Under the pieces are notes generated by a model. The model searched no databases. It was not told the origin of the DNA and was given only the letters and a program-made list of their open reading frames with translations. 64,000 nt of DNA, from positions 124,001 to 188,000 of the forward strand of contig JAIUPD010000001.1 of assembly GCA_020161615.1 (NCBI GenBank), read 5' to 3'. The stretch comes from Pseudomonadota bacterium (GTDB taxonomy: Bacteria > Pseudomonadota > Alphaproteobacteria > Rhodobacterales > Rhodobacteraceae). A program made the position numbers and the translations under genes. The first letter of the stretch is position 1. Each line of letters begins with the position of its first letter. This document shows, one piece after another, positions 1 to 9,969 of this stretch.

Positions 1-1835
<1,835 letters not shown>

Positions 1836-2173
1836 GGGGAGGCTCCCTTCGGGTCAAGAGGGGTTTGGCTGCGCTGCTCATGCCTCATCGCGCGCCACCG
1901 ATCAAGGGGGGGAGGGGCATTTTGTATACCATTGTGCACAAAAACCGGTGAATACCGCCGGCGGCCTCCGGCGCCGGGGTGGATGCGCGGGATTTGCGCA
2001 GGTTCGGGACCGGTTTGCCCGCCCCTTTGGCGCCTGCCGCGCGGTGGCAAAGGAATGCCGCAGCCGTGGCGCCGCTGTCACAAGCTGGTGTAACCAAGGC
2101 CACAGCGGGTTGCCCCTGCTTGCGCGCGGGTCCATTTGCCGGTTCACTGACGCAGAATTTCAGGAGTTGGCGA
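1836..2173. promoter_or_regulatory. Divergent intergenic region acnA / DUF1223 with a TTGTGCACAA palindrome
   Basis: This 338-bp region separates two divergent genes and holds no convincing ORF. It contains a perfect 10-bp palindrome, TTGTGCACAA, at 1932-1941. A GTATAC palindrome lies just beside it at 1924-1929. Together they form an AT-rich island in otherwise GC-rich DNA, about 95 bp upstream of the acnA start. It could be a transcription factor site or part of the acnA promoter. A CAGGAG ribosome site at 2161-2166 serves the downstream gene. I see no clear -35/-10 pair. Confidence 0.4.
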
Positions 2174-3169
2174 ATGACGCTGAAGGCACGGGTCCGGACG
2201 GGAATCTTGTCGCAGGCCCGGGGGCAGGCTGCCGGCGTCGGCATGGCGGCGGTGCTGGCGCTGGGGCTGGCGCCGGGCATCGTGCGGGCGCAGGATGCCG
2301 GAACGGCGACCGAGGTGCCGGTTCTGCTGGAGCTTTACACCGCGCAGGGCTGTGCGTCCTGTCCGCCCGCGGACGACATGATGATCGACCTCGCCTCGCG
2401 CGAGGATGTCATCGCGCTGGCCCTGCATGTGGATTACTGGGATTACATCGGCTGGGCGGACACCTTTGCCGATCGCGCCTATACCGAACGCCAGCAGCGC
2501 TATGCCCGCCGGTTCGGCCATTCCACCATCTACACCCCGCAGGTCGTCATCAACGGCACCCAGATTGTCGAAGGCTTCCGGGTGATGGAGGTCATGGACA
2601 CGATCGCGGCGCAGCAGGCCCGGCCGGCCGAGGTGCGCCTGCATCTGGCCCGGACCGAGGGCGGGCTGGAAATCAGGGCCGAGCCCACCGCCGATGCCGC
2701 GCCGCAGATCGCCATGGCCTCGCGCCGGTCGGCGATTTCGGGGATGGCGACCAATTCCGTGGTCGGCACGCTGAGCATGGTGCGCCGCGAAAGCGAGGCA
2801 CCCGCCGAGACGGCCGAGGCCGCCGATGGGGCGCCCGAGATGGCCGAAGCCGCCCCGCCGCCCGTCGCCGCCGCGCCCGCGCCCGCCGCCGGGATGGGCA
2901 CCACGGGTCTGGGGCCGGTCGGCAGCGGGCCCTATGTGGTGCAGATCGTGCGCTACCGGCCCAGCGAGACAGTCGATATCCTGGACGGCGAGAACGCAGG
3001 CCTCAGCGCGCATTACGCCAATATCGTCACCAGCTGGCAGCCCATCGGCAGCTGGGACATGCTGGCCCCGCTGGATCTGACGATCCCGCTGGAGGGCACC
3101 GATCCGGTGGTCGTGATCGTGCAGGAAAGCGGACAGGGCGAAGTGATCGCCGCCTCGCGGGTGCGCTGA
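2174..3169 (+). CDS. DUF1223 domain protein, predicted periplasmic thioredoxin-fold
   Basis: A 331-residue protein of the DUF1223 family, whose biochemical role is not established. An N-terminal signal peptide is seen (Arg-rich start, hydrophobic GMAAVLALGLAPG, then a VRA-Q type cleavage site). The thioredoxin-like core follows, with the conserved QGCASCPPAD segment (Cys60 and Cys63) and a HVDYWDYIGWAD block. An Ala/Glu/Pro-rich stretch at about residues 200-245 looks like an unstructured insertion or linker, and a beta-rich tail follows. The start at 2174 is chosen because a CAGGAG ribosome site sits 8 bp upstream and the signal peptide begins there. A longer in-frame reading from 1979 lacks such support. 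It converges with the acyltransferase gene downstream. Confidence 0.85.
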   Translation: MTLKARVRTGILSQARGQAAGVGMAAVLALGLAPGIVRAQDAGTATEVPVLLELYTAQGCASCPPADDMMIDLASREDVIALALHVDYWDYIGWADTFADRAYTERQQRYARRFGHSTIYTPQVVINGTQIVEGFRVMEVMDTIAAQQARPAEVRLHLARTEGGLEIRAEPTADAAPQIAMASRRSAISGMATNSVVGTLSMVRRESEAPAETAEAADGAPEMAEAAPPPVAAAPAPAAGMGTTGLGPVGSGPYVVQIVRYRPSETVDILDGENAGLSAHYANIVTSWQPIGSWDMLAPLDLTIPLEGTDPVVVIVQESGQGEVIAASRVR

Positions 3170-3179
3170 GGCTCAGCGC
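3163..3179. repeat. Perfect palindrome across two convergent stop codons
   Basis: GCGCTGAG-G-CTCAGCGC is an 8-bp perfect inverted repeat with a 1-bp centre. It contains the TGA of the DUF1223 gene on the plus strand and the TGA of the acyltransferase gene on the minus strand. It could act as a short bidirectional terminator, but there is no T-tract on either side. Confidence 0.4.
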
Positions 3180-4087
3180 TCCATCCCCGGTGCGTGTTTC
3201 CAGCGCCGGTGCAGCCAGAACCATTGCCCCTTGTGCGCCATGACCTTGCGGCTGGCGCTGTCGTTCAGCGCCTTGGTCATGGTCAGCGCGTCGGTATGGG
3301 GGATCGGTTCCTGGACTTCGATGGTGAAGGTCAGCCCATCGGGGTTGCGCGTGGCGTAAAGCGGCACCAGCAGCGCCTTGTACTTCAGCGCCATCTTGGC
3401 GGCCGAGGTCGCGGTCCAGGCCGGTTTGCCCAGGAAATCCACGAGTTCGCCATGCGCCATGTAATGGTCGCCCAGCAGCCCCAGCATGCCGCCCGATTTC
3501 ACAAAGCGGATCATGTCGCTCAGCCCCTCGGGCCCGCGGGGAAACAGGGGCCGGGCGATGCTCTCGATGGTCGCCACATAGCGGGCGTTCGCCGCGGGAT
3601 TGGTCATCGGCATGTAGAGCCCGCCGACCCGGAAGCCCCGCGCACTGAGGTTAGAGCGCCAGGCGTCGTAATTGCCGAAATGCGCCGAGACCAGGATCAC
3701 CGGCCGCCCCTCGGCATGCGCCCGGTCGAGCGCGGCGAGGCCCGGGCCGCCCGGTTCGAACGTGGCGGCGCGGCGGGCGAAGTCGGGGCCTGAATGCAGC
3801 TCGATGAAGGACCGGCCGAAATTGTCGGCGACCTCGCGACAGATGGTGCGGACCTCGGCCTCGGGCATCTGGGGGAAGACATGGCGCAGATTCTGGCGGA
3901 TCCGGCGGTTCAGGGCCAGCGGGCCCAGCACGCGGCGGAAGAACCAGCCCATGGCGGGCACCCGGCGCTCGTAGGGAAGCAGCTTGACGGTGCCGATCAA
4001 GGCGGCGGTCAGCCGGTCGTCGATCCAGTGACGAACCGAAAGGCGCGGCGGCGCTGGATCCGGGGGGGCGGCGGTCGTGCGGGTCAT
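3173..4087 (-). CDS. Lipid A biosynthesis acyltransferase (LpxL/LpxM family), copy 1
   Basis: A 304-residue member of the HtrB/LpxL late acyltransferase family, which adds a secondary fatty acid from acyl-ACP to the lipid A precursor at the inner membrane. The HX4D catalytic motif is present as His136-FGNY-Asp141, inside the family block VSAHFGNYDAWR. A conserved arginine-rich N-terminal region with RRIRQNLRHVFP precedes it. A paralogue in the same orientation lies directly upstream (4137-5021), followed by acpP, the acyl donor carrier. The two enzymes probably add the two secondary acyl chains in sequence, but which one is LpxL and which LpxM cannot be decided here. No strong ribosome site is visible before the ATG. 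Confidence 0.9.
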   Translation of the reverse strand: MTRTTAAPPDPAPPRLSVRHWIDDRLTAALIGTVKLLPYERRVPAMGWFFRRVLGPLALNRRIRQNLRHVFPQMPEAEVRTICREVADNFGRSFIELHSGPDFARRAATFEPGGPGLAALDRAHAEGRPVILVSAHFGNYDAWRSNLSARGFRVGGLYMPMTNPAANARYVATIESIARPLFPRGPEGLSDMIRFVKSGGMLGLLGDHYMAHGELVDFLGKPAWTATSAAKMALKYKALLVPLYATRNPDGLTFTIEVQEPIPHTDALTMTKALNDSASRKVMAHKGQWFWLHRRWKHAPGMER

Positions 4088-4136
4088 GGAGGATATCTAG
4101 ACACGCGCCGGGGCGGTGTCCATGCGGGCGGGTGAC

Positions 4137-5021
4137 CTAGGGGTGGGACTTCTTGCGCCGGTTATGCCACCAGACCCATTGTTCGGGATGGGCGATGACC
4201 TGCGCGCCGAAGGCCGCGTTGAGGGCGGCCGTCATCGTCCGGGGATCCGAGGGCGGGATCGGCGCATCGACCTGCACGCGGAAACCAGGTTTGCCTGGCG
4301 TGCGGATGCCCCAGACCGGGACCAGCAGCGCGTCATAGCGCAATGCCATCTCGGCCATGGACAGGACGGTGCGGGTGGGCTTGCCCAGGAAGTCGATCAG
4401 CACGCCGTTCGGCCGGTCCAGATCCATCAGGATCCCCAACATGCCCCCCTTCCTGAGGAAGCGGACGACATTGCGCAGGCCTTCATTCGTGTCGGGGAAC
4501 ATCGGCTGGCCTGAGGCCGAGACGGCCTCGACATAGCGGCGGTTCATCGCCGGGCTGCCCAGTTCCTTGTAATAGCCGCCGATGGTGTAGCCGCGGTGGA
4601 TCAGCGCCAGCCGCCAGGCGTCGTAATTGCCGAAATGCGCGGAGACCAGGATCACCGGCCGTCCCTCGGCCTGCGCCTGATCGAGGGCGGCGAGGCCCGG
4701 CCCCTCGATGGGCAGCGTCGCGGCAAGGGCGGCCATGTCCCGGGCCGAGACCACCTCGACGATCATGCGGGCGAGGTTGCCGGGCACCGTCAGGGCAATG
4801 CGGCGGACCTCGGCCTCGGGCAGGTCGGGGCGGAAATGGTGAACGGCCTCGGTGACGCGGCGGTTGATCGCCGTGAAGCGGCCCATGGTCCGGCCGATGA
4901 ACCCCGCCAGCCGGGCGCGCAGCCCGAAGGGCAGCACCATCAGGCCGGTGACCAGCGCCAGCGTCACACGGTCGCGCAGCCGTTCGGGGGCGGGGGCATC
5001 GGGCGCGGGATCGGTGCTCAT
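4137..5021 (-). CDS. Lipid A biosynthesis acyltransferase (LpxL/LpxM family), copy 2
   Basis: A 294-residue paralogue of the adjacent downstream gene, with the same HX4D motif (His129-FGNY-Asp134) and a hydrophobic segment near residues 20-40 that could anchor it to the inner membrane. The family reaction is transfer of a secondary acyl chain from acyl-ACP to a lipid A precursor. It is probably co-transcribed with copy 1, 49 bp away. A terminator between this gene and acpP suggests that the pair has its own promoter or is reached only by read-through. Calling the individual regiospecificity would need phylogeny. Confidence 0.9.
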   Translation of the reverse strand: MSTDPAPDAPAPERLRDRVTLALVTGLMVLPFGLRARLAGFIGRTMGRFTAINRRVTEAVHHFRPDLPEAEVRRIALTVPGNLARMIVEVVSARDMAALAATLPIEGPGLAALDQAQAEGRPVILVSAHFGNYDAWRLALIHRGYTIGGYYKELGSPAMNRRYVEAVSASGQPMFPDTNEGLRNVVRFLRKGGMLGILMDLDRPNGVLIDFLGKPTRTVLSMAEMALRYDALLVPVWGIRTPGKPGFRVQVDAPIPPSDPRTMTAALNAAFGAQVIAHPEQWVWWHNRRKKSHP

Positions 5022-5040
5022 GCAGGCCAGGGCTCAGCCG

Positions 5041-5080
5041 AAAAGAAAACGCGGCCACTCCGGGTTCGGGAACGGCCGCG
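5041..5080 (-). terminator. Rho-independent terminator of acpP
   Basis: On the minus strand, just after acpP, the arms CGCGGCC (5074-5080) and GGCCGCG (5050-5056) form a hairpin. It is followed by the T-rich run TTTTCTTTT (complement of 5041-5049). Stem, loop and T-tract are in the right order for intrinsic termination of acpP. Confidence 0.75.
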
Positions 5081-5121
5081 CGGTCTGTCAGGTCGTGTCC
5101 GGCGGCGGGGCCGCCCGGAGG

Positions 5122-5355
5122 TCAGACCGCTTCGCTGATGAACTTCACCGCGTCGCCGAAGGTCTGGATGTTCTCGGCGGCGTCATCGGGGATCTCGATC
5201 CCGAATTCTTCCTCGAAGGCCATGACCAGCTCGACGGTGTCCAGCGAGTCGGCGCCCAGATCGTCGATGAACGAGGCGTTCTCGGTGATCTTGTCTTCTT
5301 CGACGCCGAGATGCTCGACCACAATCTTCTTCACGCGATCAGCGATGTCGCTCAT
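5122..5355 (-). CDS. acpP: Acyl carrier protein AcpP
   Basis: A 77-residue acidic acyl carrier protein that shuttles growing acyl chains in fatty acid synthesis and donates them to lipid A enzymes. The phosphopantetheine attachment site is Ser37 in [10 protein letters not shown], the textbook ACP motif. Length and sequence match housekeeping AcpP. The start at 5355 is preceded by a GAGGA-type ribosome site; an upstream in-frame Met would add an unrelated basic extension. It sits between two lipid A acyltransferase genes and the fabG/fabF genes. It has its own promoter and terminator candidates, as expected for a highly expressed gene. Confidence 0.98.
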   Translation of the reverse strand: MSDIADRVKKIVVEHLGVEEDKITENASFIDDLGADSLDTVELVMAFEEEFGIEIPDDAAENIQTFGDAVKFISEAV

Positions 5356-5485
5356 GTTCAGTCCTCGTTTCCCTCTGGCGGAACCCGCCCAGTGTTGAAT
5401 TGGCTCTCGCAAGCTGTGACGGCCATGCCGCCGCAGAGGCGCCACGCCGGACCAGCACGGGCAGGCCCCGGCTCAATCAGCGCCG

Positions 5486-5513
5486 CCTATAGCACAAGCG
5501 CGCCACGAGGCAA
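5486..5513 (-). promoter_or_regulatory. Candidate sigma70 promoter for acpP
   Basis: Reading on the minus strand, TTGCCT (5508-5513) and TATAGG (5486-5491) are separated by 16 bp. They lie about 130 bp upstream of the acpP start. The -10 and -35 are each four of six matches, so this is a moderate candidate. Confidence 0.4.
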
Positions 5514-5591
5514 ACGCTTTCCCGTCCGCCCGAGGGGGCCTAGGCTGCGCTGGCGCGGGGGGCGTGTTCAGGCCACAACAGACAGGAAATC

Positions 5592-6023
5592 ATGGCGAAC
5601 CTTTACCTTCTCATTCACCTTCCGGTGTTGCCGGCATGGCTGATGCTGATTGTCATGCCCGAGGCGAAAGCGACCCGGCGGCTGGTGCATTCCGGGCTGA
5701 TTCCGTTGCTGATGGCAGCGGTCTATGCCGCGTTCCTGACGGCGGGCATGGTCTTTGGCCAGGCGGCCGAGGGCGCGGGGATGGGCTCGCTGGCGGGCAT
5801 CATGGCGCTGATGTCGCATCCGGTGGGGGCGCTGACCGGATGGGCGCATTTCCTGATCTTCGACCTTTTCGTCGGCGCCTGGATCGCGCGGGACGCACGG
5901 GCGCAGGGATTCGGTCATGCAGGCACGGTGCCGGTCCTGCTGCTGACCCTGGTCTTCGGACCGCTGGGGCTGGCGGCGCATGTGCTGCGCCGCCTGATAG
6001 CGGGGAAGGGGATGGCGTTCTGA
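5592..6023 (+). CDS. ABA4-like family integral membrane protein
   Basis: A 143-residue hydrophobic protein of the ABA4-like (DUF4281) family, named after the plant protein needed for neoxanthin synthesis. The bacterial role is unknown. Four membrane segments are visible: about residues 3-22, 32-52, 68-90 and 110-130. Conserved polar positions include the early H-P pair and the GWAHFLIFDLFVGAWIARDA block of segment 3. It stands alone between acpP and fabG, convergent with fabG. The ATG follows an AGGA ribosome site. A membrane role linked to lipids or carotenoids is possible but is not shown by the neighbours. Confidence 0.8.
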   Translation: MANLYLLIHLPVLPAWLMLIVMPEAKATRRLVHSGLIPLLMAAVYAAFLTAGMVFGQAAEGAGMGSLAGIMALMSHPVGALTGWAHFLIFDLFVGAWIARDARAQGFGHAGTVPVLLLTLVFGPLGLAAHVLRRLIAGKGMAF

Positions 6024-6033
6024 GCCGGAAGGA

Positions 6034-6771
6034 TCAGAGCATCGCCATCCCGCCGTTCACATGGATCGTGGTGCCGGTGACATAGGCGGCCTCGGGCGAG
6101 GCGAGGTAGAGCACCGCCGCCGCGATCTCTTCAGGCGTACCCATGCGGCCGGCCGGGATCTGGCCGTTGATCTTGGCCTTCTGGTCATCCGTCAGCTTGT
6201 CGGTCATCGGCGTGGCGATGAAGCCGGGCGCCACCGCATTGGCGGTGATCCCGCGTGAGGCGACCTCGGCGGCGATGGATTTCGTCAGGCCGATCATCCC
6301 GGCCTTCGAGGCGGCGTAGTTCACCTGGCCCGCGTTGCCGGTGGCGCCGACGATGGACGAGATGTTGACGATCCGGCCCCAGCGCGCCTTCATCATCGGC
6401 CGCATGACCGCCCGGCAAAGGCGCATGGTGGCGGTCAGGTTCACGTCGATGACCGAGGCCCAGTCGTCATCCGACATGCGCATGAAGATCTGGTCGCGGG
6501 TGATGCCGGCGTTGTTGACCAGGATGTCCAGCCCGCCCATCGCCTCGATGGCCTGTTTCGGCAGCGCCTCGACCGCCACGGAATCGCCGAGGTTGCAGGG
6601 CAGCACGAAGGCCCGCTCGCCCAGTTCCGCCGCCAGTTCCTGCAGTGGCGCCTCGCGCGTGCCCGAGAGGCCGACGGTCGCGCCGGCGCCATGCAGCGCG
6701 CGGGCGATGGCGGCGCCGATGCCGCCCGAGGCGCCGGTGACAAGGGCGCGTTTGCCGCTGAGGTCGAACAT
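6034..6771 (-). CDS. fabG: 3-oxoacyl-ACP reductase FabG
   Basis: A 245-residue classical SDR that reduces 3-oxoacyl-ACP with NADPH in fatty acid elongation. Seen are the TGASGGIG nucleotide motif near residue 12, NNAG at 86-89, the catalytic Ser at 138-139 and Tyr152/Lys156 in YAASKAG. The C-terminal end GGMAML is typical of FabG. Neighbours acpP and fabF support the housekeeping assignment rather than one of the many SDR paralogues. A GAAAGGAAA ribosome site precedes the ATG. It is divergent from fabF across a region that carries a palindromic repeat. Confidence 0.95.
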   Translation of the reverse strand: MFDLSGKRALVTGASGGIGAAIARALHGAGATVGLSGTREAPLQELAAELGERAFVLPCNLGDSVAVEALPKQAIEAMGGLDILVNNAGITRDQIFMRMSDDDWASVIDVNLTATMRLCRAVMRPMMKARWGRIVNISSIVGATGNAGQVNYAASKAGMIGLTKSIAAEVASRGITANAVAPGFIATPMTDKLTDDQKAKINGQIPAGRMGTPEEIAAAVLYLASPEAAYVTGTTIHVNGGMAML

Positions 6772-6795
6772 GGGATTTCCTTTCGGTCAGGCTGT

Positions 6796-6872
6796 GCGGG
6801 AACCGGGCAGGGGGCGCTGCCCCCTCTTGGCCTGCGGCCAATTCACCCCCGGCGTATTTCCGGCAGAGTGAT
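6796..6872 (+). repeat. Interspersed palindromic repeat, copy 1
   Basis: The unit starts with the hairpin AGGGGGC-GCT-GCCCCCT (6809-6825), followed by TTGGCC-TGC-GGCCAA (6827-6841). It ends in a less GC-rich tail, CCCCCGGCGTATTTCCGGCA. The same order (G/C hairpin, CTTGG, CCCCG, ATATTT, then AAAGATG-like end) occurs at 29837-29885 in the same orientation. Repeats of this kind are common between genes in Rhodobacteraceae, so this is probably a dispersed extragenic element rather than part of the fabG or fabF promoters. Confidence 0.55.
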
Positions 6873-7044
6873 GAGAGGGGCGTTCCGCCCGGCGATTGGG
6901 CGCGGTTCTAGCAGCCGCCGGGTCCTGGCGCCAGCGGGCAGGAGTTCGCCGCCGCGCGCCCGCGCTCTTTTCCCGCGCGGGAACAATGTGTATGTGGCAA
7001 GGAAAAGCTATGGATCGGCGAAGGCCGAAGACGGAGGATTGCAG

Positions 7045-8307
7045 ATGCGTCGAGTCGTGGTCACGGGGCTGGGTATGCTGACGCCGCTTGCCTGCGGGGT
7101 CGAGGAGACCTGGAAGCGGCTTCTGGACGGACAATCGGGCGCGGGCCCGATCACGCGGTTCGACGCGAGCCATCTGGCCACCACCTATGCCTGCGAGATC
7201 CCCTTCGGCGACGGCTCGGACGGCAGTTTCAATCCCGACGACTGGATGGCGCCGAAGGACCGGCGCAAGGTCGACGATTTCATCCTCTATGGGCTGGTCG
7301 CGGCCACCCAAGCCGTCGAGGATTCGGGCTGGATGCCTGAGAGTGACGAGGATCGCGAGCGTACCGGGGTGATGATCGGCTCGGGCATCGGGGGTCTCAC
7401 GACGATCGCCGACACCGCCATCCTGATCAAGGAGAAGGGGCCGAAGCGCGTCTCGCCCTTCTTCATCCCGGGCTCGCTGATCAACCTTGTCTCGGGGCAG
7501 GTCAGCATCAAATACGGCTTCAAGGGTCCGAACCATGCGGTCGTCACCGCCTGTTCCACCGGCGCCCACGCCATCGGCGACGCGGCGCGGCTGATCATGC
7601 TAGGCGATGCGGACGTGATGGTCGCGGGCGGGGCCGAGGCGCCGATCAGCGAGATCGGCATCGCCGGGTTCAACGCCTGCAAGGCGCTTTCCACCAAGCG
7701 GGGCGACGAGCCGCAGAAGGCCAGCCGCCCCTATGACGCGGACCGTGACGGTTTCGTCATGGGCGAGGGCGCGGGCATCGTCGTGCTGGAGGAATACGAG
7801 CACGCCAAGGCGCGCGGCGCGAAGATCTATTGCGAGGTGCTGGGCTATGGCCTGTCGGGCGACGCCTATCACATCACCGCGCCTTCGGAAGACGGCGACG
7901 GCGGCTTCCGGTCGATGGCGGCGGCGTTGAAGCGCGCCGGGCTGCAGCCGGCGGACGTGGATTACATCAACGCGCATGGCACCTCGACCATGGCGGATAC
8001 CATCGAACTCGGCGCGGTTGAGCGGCTGATGGGCGATGCGGCCGAGAAGGCCACCATGTCCTCGACCAAATCGGCCATCGGGCACCTGCTGGGCGCGGCC
8101 GGGGCGGTGGAAGCGATCTTCTGCGTGCTGGCGATCCGCGACCAGGTGGCGCCGCCGACCATCAACCTCGATAACCCGGCGGTCACGCCGAAGCTGGACC
8201 TGGCGCCGAACGCGGCGCGCAAGCGCAAGATCGACGTCGCGCTGTCCAATTCCTTCGGCTTTGGCGGCACGAATGCGAGCCTCGTGCTGGGTAAGGTGCG
8301 CGACTGA
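7045..8307 (+). CDS. fabF: 3-oxoacyl-ACP synthase II FabF
   Basis: A 420-residue condensing enzyme that extends acyl-ACP with malonyl-ACP. The Cys-His-His triad with the conserved Lys is complete: Cys170 in VVTACSTGAH, His311 in NAHGTST, Lys342 in SSTKSAIGH and His347. The start at 7045 is set by a GGAGG ribosome site 8 bp upstream and by the family N-terminus MRRVVVTGLGMLTPL. An in-frame upstream extension is not protein-like. The stop overlaps the mltG start by one base, so the two are co-transcribed. Confidence 0.97.
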   Translation: MRRVVVTGLGMLTPLACGVEETWKRLLDGQSGAGPITRFDASHLATTYACEIPFGDGSDGSFNPDDWMAPKDRRKVDDFILYGLVAATQAVEDSGWMPESDEDRERTGVMIGSGIGGLTTIADTAILIKEKGPKRVSPFFIPGSLINLVSGQVSIKYGFKGPNHAVVTACSTGAHAIGDAARLIMLGDADVMVAGGAEAPISEIGIAGFNACKALSTKRGDEPQKASRPYDADRDGFVMGEGAGIVVLEEYEHAKARGAKIYCEVLGYGLSGDAYHITAPSEDGDGGFRSMAAALKRAGLQPADVDYINAHGTSTMADTIELGAVERLMGDAAEKATMSSTKSAIGHLLGAAGAVEAIFCVLAIRDQVAPPTINLDNPAVTPKLDLAPNAARKRKIDVALSNSFGFGGTNASLVLGKVRD

Positions 8308-9458
8308 TGTGGAAGCACATCGCGGCGAACGCGCTGACGCTGCTGATCGTGGCGTTCGTCCTGCTGGCGGGGGTGGTGGCCATGGGTCAGCACGCCTTCC
8401 GGGCAGAGGGGCCGCTGGATCAGGCGATCTGCCTCAGGGTGGATCAGGGCGCCTCGCTGCGGACCGTGGCCTCGTCGCTCGACGCCCAAGGCGCGGTGAC
8501 GAGCCCGATGCTGTTCCGCATCGGCGCGCAATATGACGGGCGCGACAGCCAGCTGCGGTTCGGGTCTTATCTGGTGCCGGCCGGCGCCTCGATGGACCAG
8601 ATCCTCGATATCGTGACGCGCGGCGGGGCCTCGACCTGCGGCACCGAGGTGGTGCTGCGGATCGGCGTGACGGCGGCCAGCTATGTCGTGCGCGAGCTGG
8701 ACCCGGCGACCAGCCGCTTCACCGAGACGGTGGACCTGCCCATCGACACGACCGATTTCCCCGAGGAATACACCAGCGTCGCCGAGGCGCCGGATACCCG
8801 GTTCCGCATTGTCGTGGCCGAGGGCGCGACCAGCTGGCAGATCTGGAACGCGCTGGGCAATGCCGAATTCCTGTCCGGCAGCGTGGCCGAGGTCCCGCCG
8901 GAGGGGCATCTGGCGCCCGATGGCTACGAGGTACGGCGCGGGGCCGACCGGGGCGACTTGCTGGCCCGGATGCAGAGCGCACAGGAGGCGTTCCTGGCCC
9001 AGGCCTGGGAAAACAGGGTCGAGGGCCTGCCCTTCGAGACGCCCGAGGAGGCGCTGACGCTGGCTTCGATCGTCGAGAAGGAAACCGGCGTCGCCGAGGA
9101 ACGCCGCGTGGTGGCGAGCGTCTTCATCAACCGCCTTCGGGTGCCGATGCGGCTGCAGACCGACCCGACGGTGATCTATGGCATCACCCGGGGGCAGGGC
9201 GTGTTGGGCCGGGGCCTCAGGCGCTCGGAACTGGACGCGGCAACGCCCTACAATACCTATCGCATCGACGGCCTGCCGCCGACGCCCATCGCCAACCCGG
9301 GTCGCGCCGCCATCGAGGCAGTGCTGAACCCCGAGGAGACGGAATACCTCTATTTCGTCGCCGATGGGACCGGGGGTCATGTCTTTGCCCGGACCCTGGC
9401 CGAGCATAACGAGAACGTGGCCCGCTGGCGGCAGATCGAGGCGCAGCAGGGTAACTAA
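8307..9458 (+). CDS. mltG: Endolytic murein transglycosylase MltG
   Basis: A 383-residue YceG/MltG family lytic transglycosylase that cleaves nascent peptidoglycan at the inner membrane and so limits glycan chain length. One N-terminal membrane helix (residues about 8-28) precedes a LysM-like part. The catalytic domain carries Glu257 in ASIVEKETG and the conserved LQTDPTVIYG block. The ATG overlaps the fabF stop as TGATG, and fabF-mltG adjacency is a recurrent arrangement. An intrinsic terminator lies about 100 bp downstream. Confidence 0.95.
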   Translation: MWKHIAANALTLLIVAFVLLAGVVAMGQHAFRAEGPLDQAICLRVDQGASLRTVASSLDAQGAVTSPMLFRIGAQYDGRDSQLRFGSYLVPAGASMDQILDIVTRGGASTCGTEVVLRIGVTAASYVVRELDPATSRFTETVDLPIDTTDFPEEYTSVAEAPDTRFRIVVAEGATSWQIWNALGNAEFLSGSVAEVPPEGHLAPDGYEVRRGADRGDLLARMQSAQEAFLAQAWENRVEGLPFETPEEALTLASIVEKETGVAEERRVVASVFINRLRVPMRLQTDPTVIYGITRGQGVLGRGLRRSELDAATPYNTYRIDGLPPTPIANPGRAAIEAVLNPEETEYLYFVADGTGGHVFARTLAEHNENVARWRQIEAQQGN

Positions 9459-9556
9459 GGTTTTAGCGAGTTTTCCGTTGCATCCCAAGGTGTTGCGGAT
9501 TGACTTTCGGCGCGCTCCGTGATAGCGCTAAAGGCATGCTGGCACAGTTCGGCTTG

Positions 9557-9588
9557 CGGCCCGGGGTAACTCCCGGGCCGTTTGCGTT
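9557..9588 (+). terminator. Rho-independent terminator between mltG and the GTA cluster
   Basis: The perfect 9-bp arms CGGCCCGGG (9557-9565) and CCCGGGCCG (9572-9580) enclose a 6-base loop and are followed by TTTGCGTT. The structure ends the fabF-mltG unit and isolates it from the gene transfer agent genes. Confidence 0.7.
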
Positions 9589-9624
9589 CTCATCGCGCGG
9601 GGCAGCGAGGCAGCGGGCAAACCG

Positions 9625-9969
9625 ATGACGAAACGAGACCCTGGACGGGGAAACGACCCGCCGCGCCATCTGGTGGCGCAGGCGGAACGGCAACTGGCGG
9701 CCTATGGAGCCGAGCTCGACGCCGCCATCGAGAGCATGAGAGCCGGGGATGTCACGGCGTCGCGCGACTGGGCGGCGACGGTCTCCTCGTTGCGCAAGGC
9801 ATTGGAGGCGGTGTTCAGTGAACGGGCGAAACTCGAGAAACTTGAAGAGGGCAGCGGACCGCGCGCCGGAGAGCTGGATCTCGCCGCCGCGGGGGCCGAG
9901 GTGCGATGCCGAATGGATCGCCTGCGCGCCGCAGCAGCTGCGGGAGGAGTTCCTGACGGGGCTCAGTGA
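9625..9969 (+). CDS. GTA g1: small terminase-like protein
   Basis: A 114-residue helical, charged protein in the position of RcGTA gp1, which structural work has described as a small-terminase homologue that partners the large terminase in DNA packaging. The sequence is rich in Ala, Glu and Arg and has no enzymatic motif; identification rests on position, size and helix content. Third-codon GC is high until about 9900, which supports coding. The last 150 bases overlap the large terminase gene in another frame, and the two are probably translationally coupled. Confidence 0.7.
   Translation: MTKRDPGRGNDPPRHLVAQAERQLAAYGAELDAAIESMRAGDVTASRDWAATVSSLRKALEAVFSERAKLEKLEEGSGPRAGELDLAAAGAEVRCRMDRLRAAAAAGGVPDGAQ

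Noticed and set aside
9500-9528. Possible GTA promoter TTGACT followed by GATAGC
   Set aside because: The -35 is good but no acceptable -10 lies at 16-18 bp; without a mapped start I do not list it as a feature.
9520-9590. Folded sequence before the GTA cluster considered as a tRNA
   Set aside because: It lacks a T-loop consensus and an acceptor stem; the stem is better explained as a terminator.
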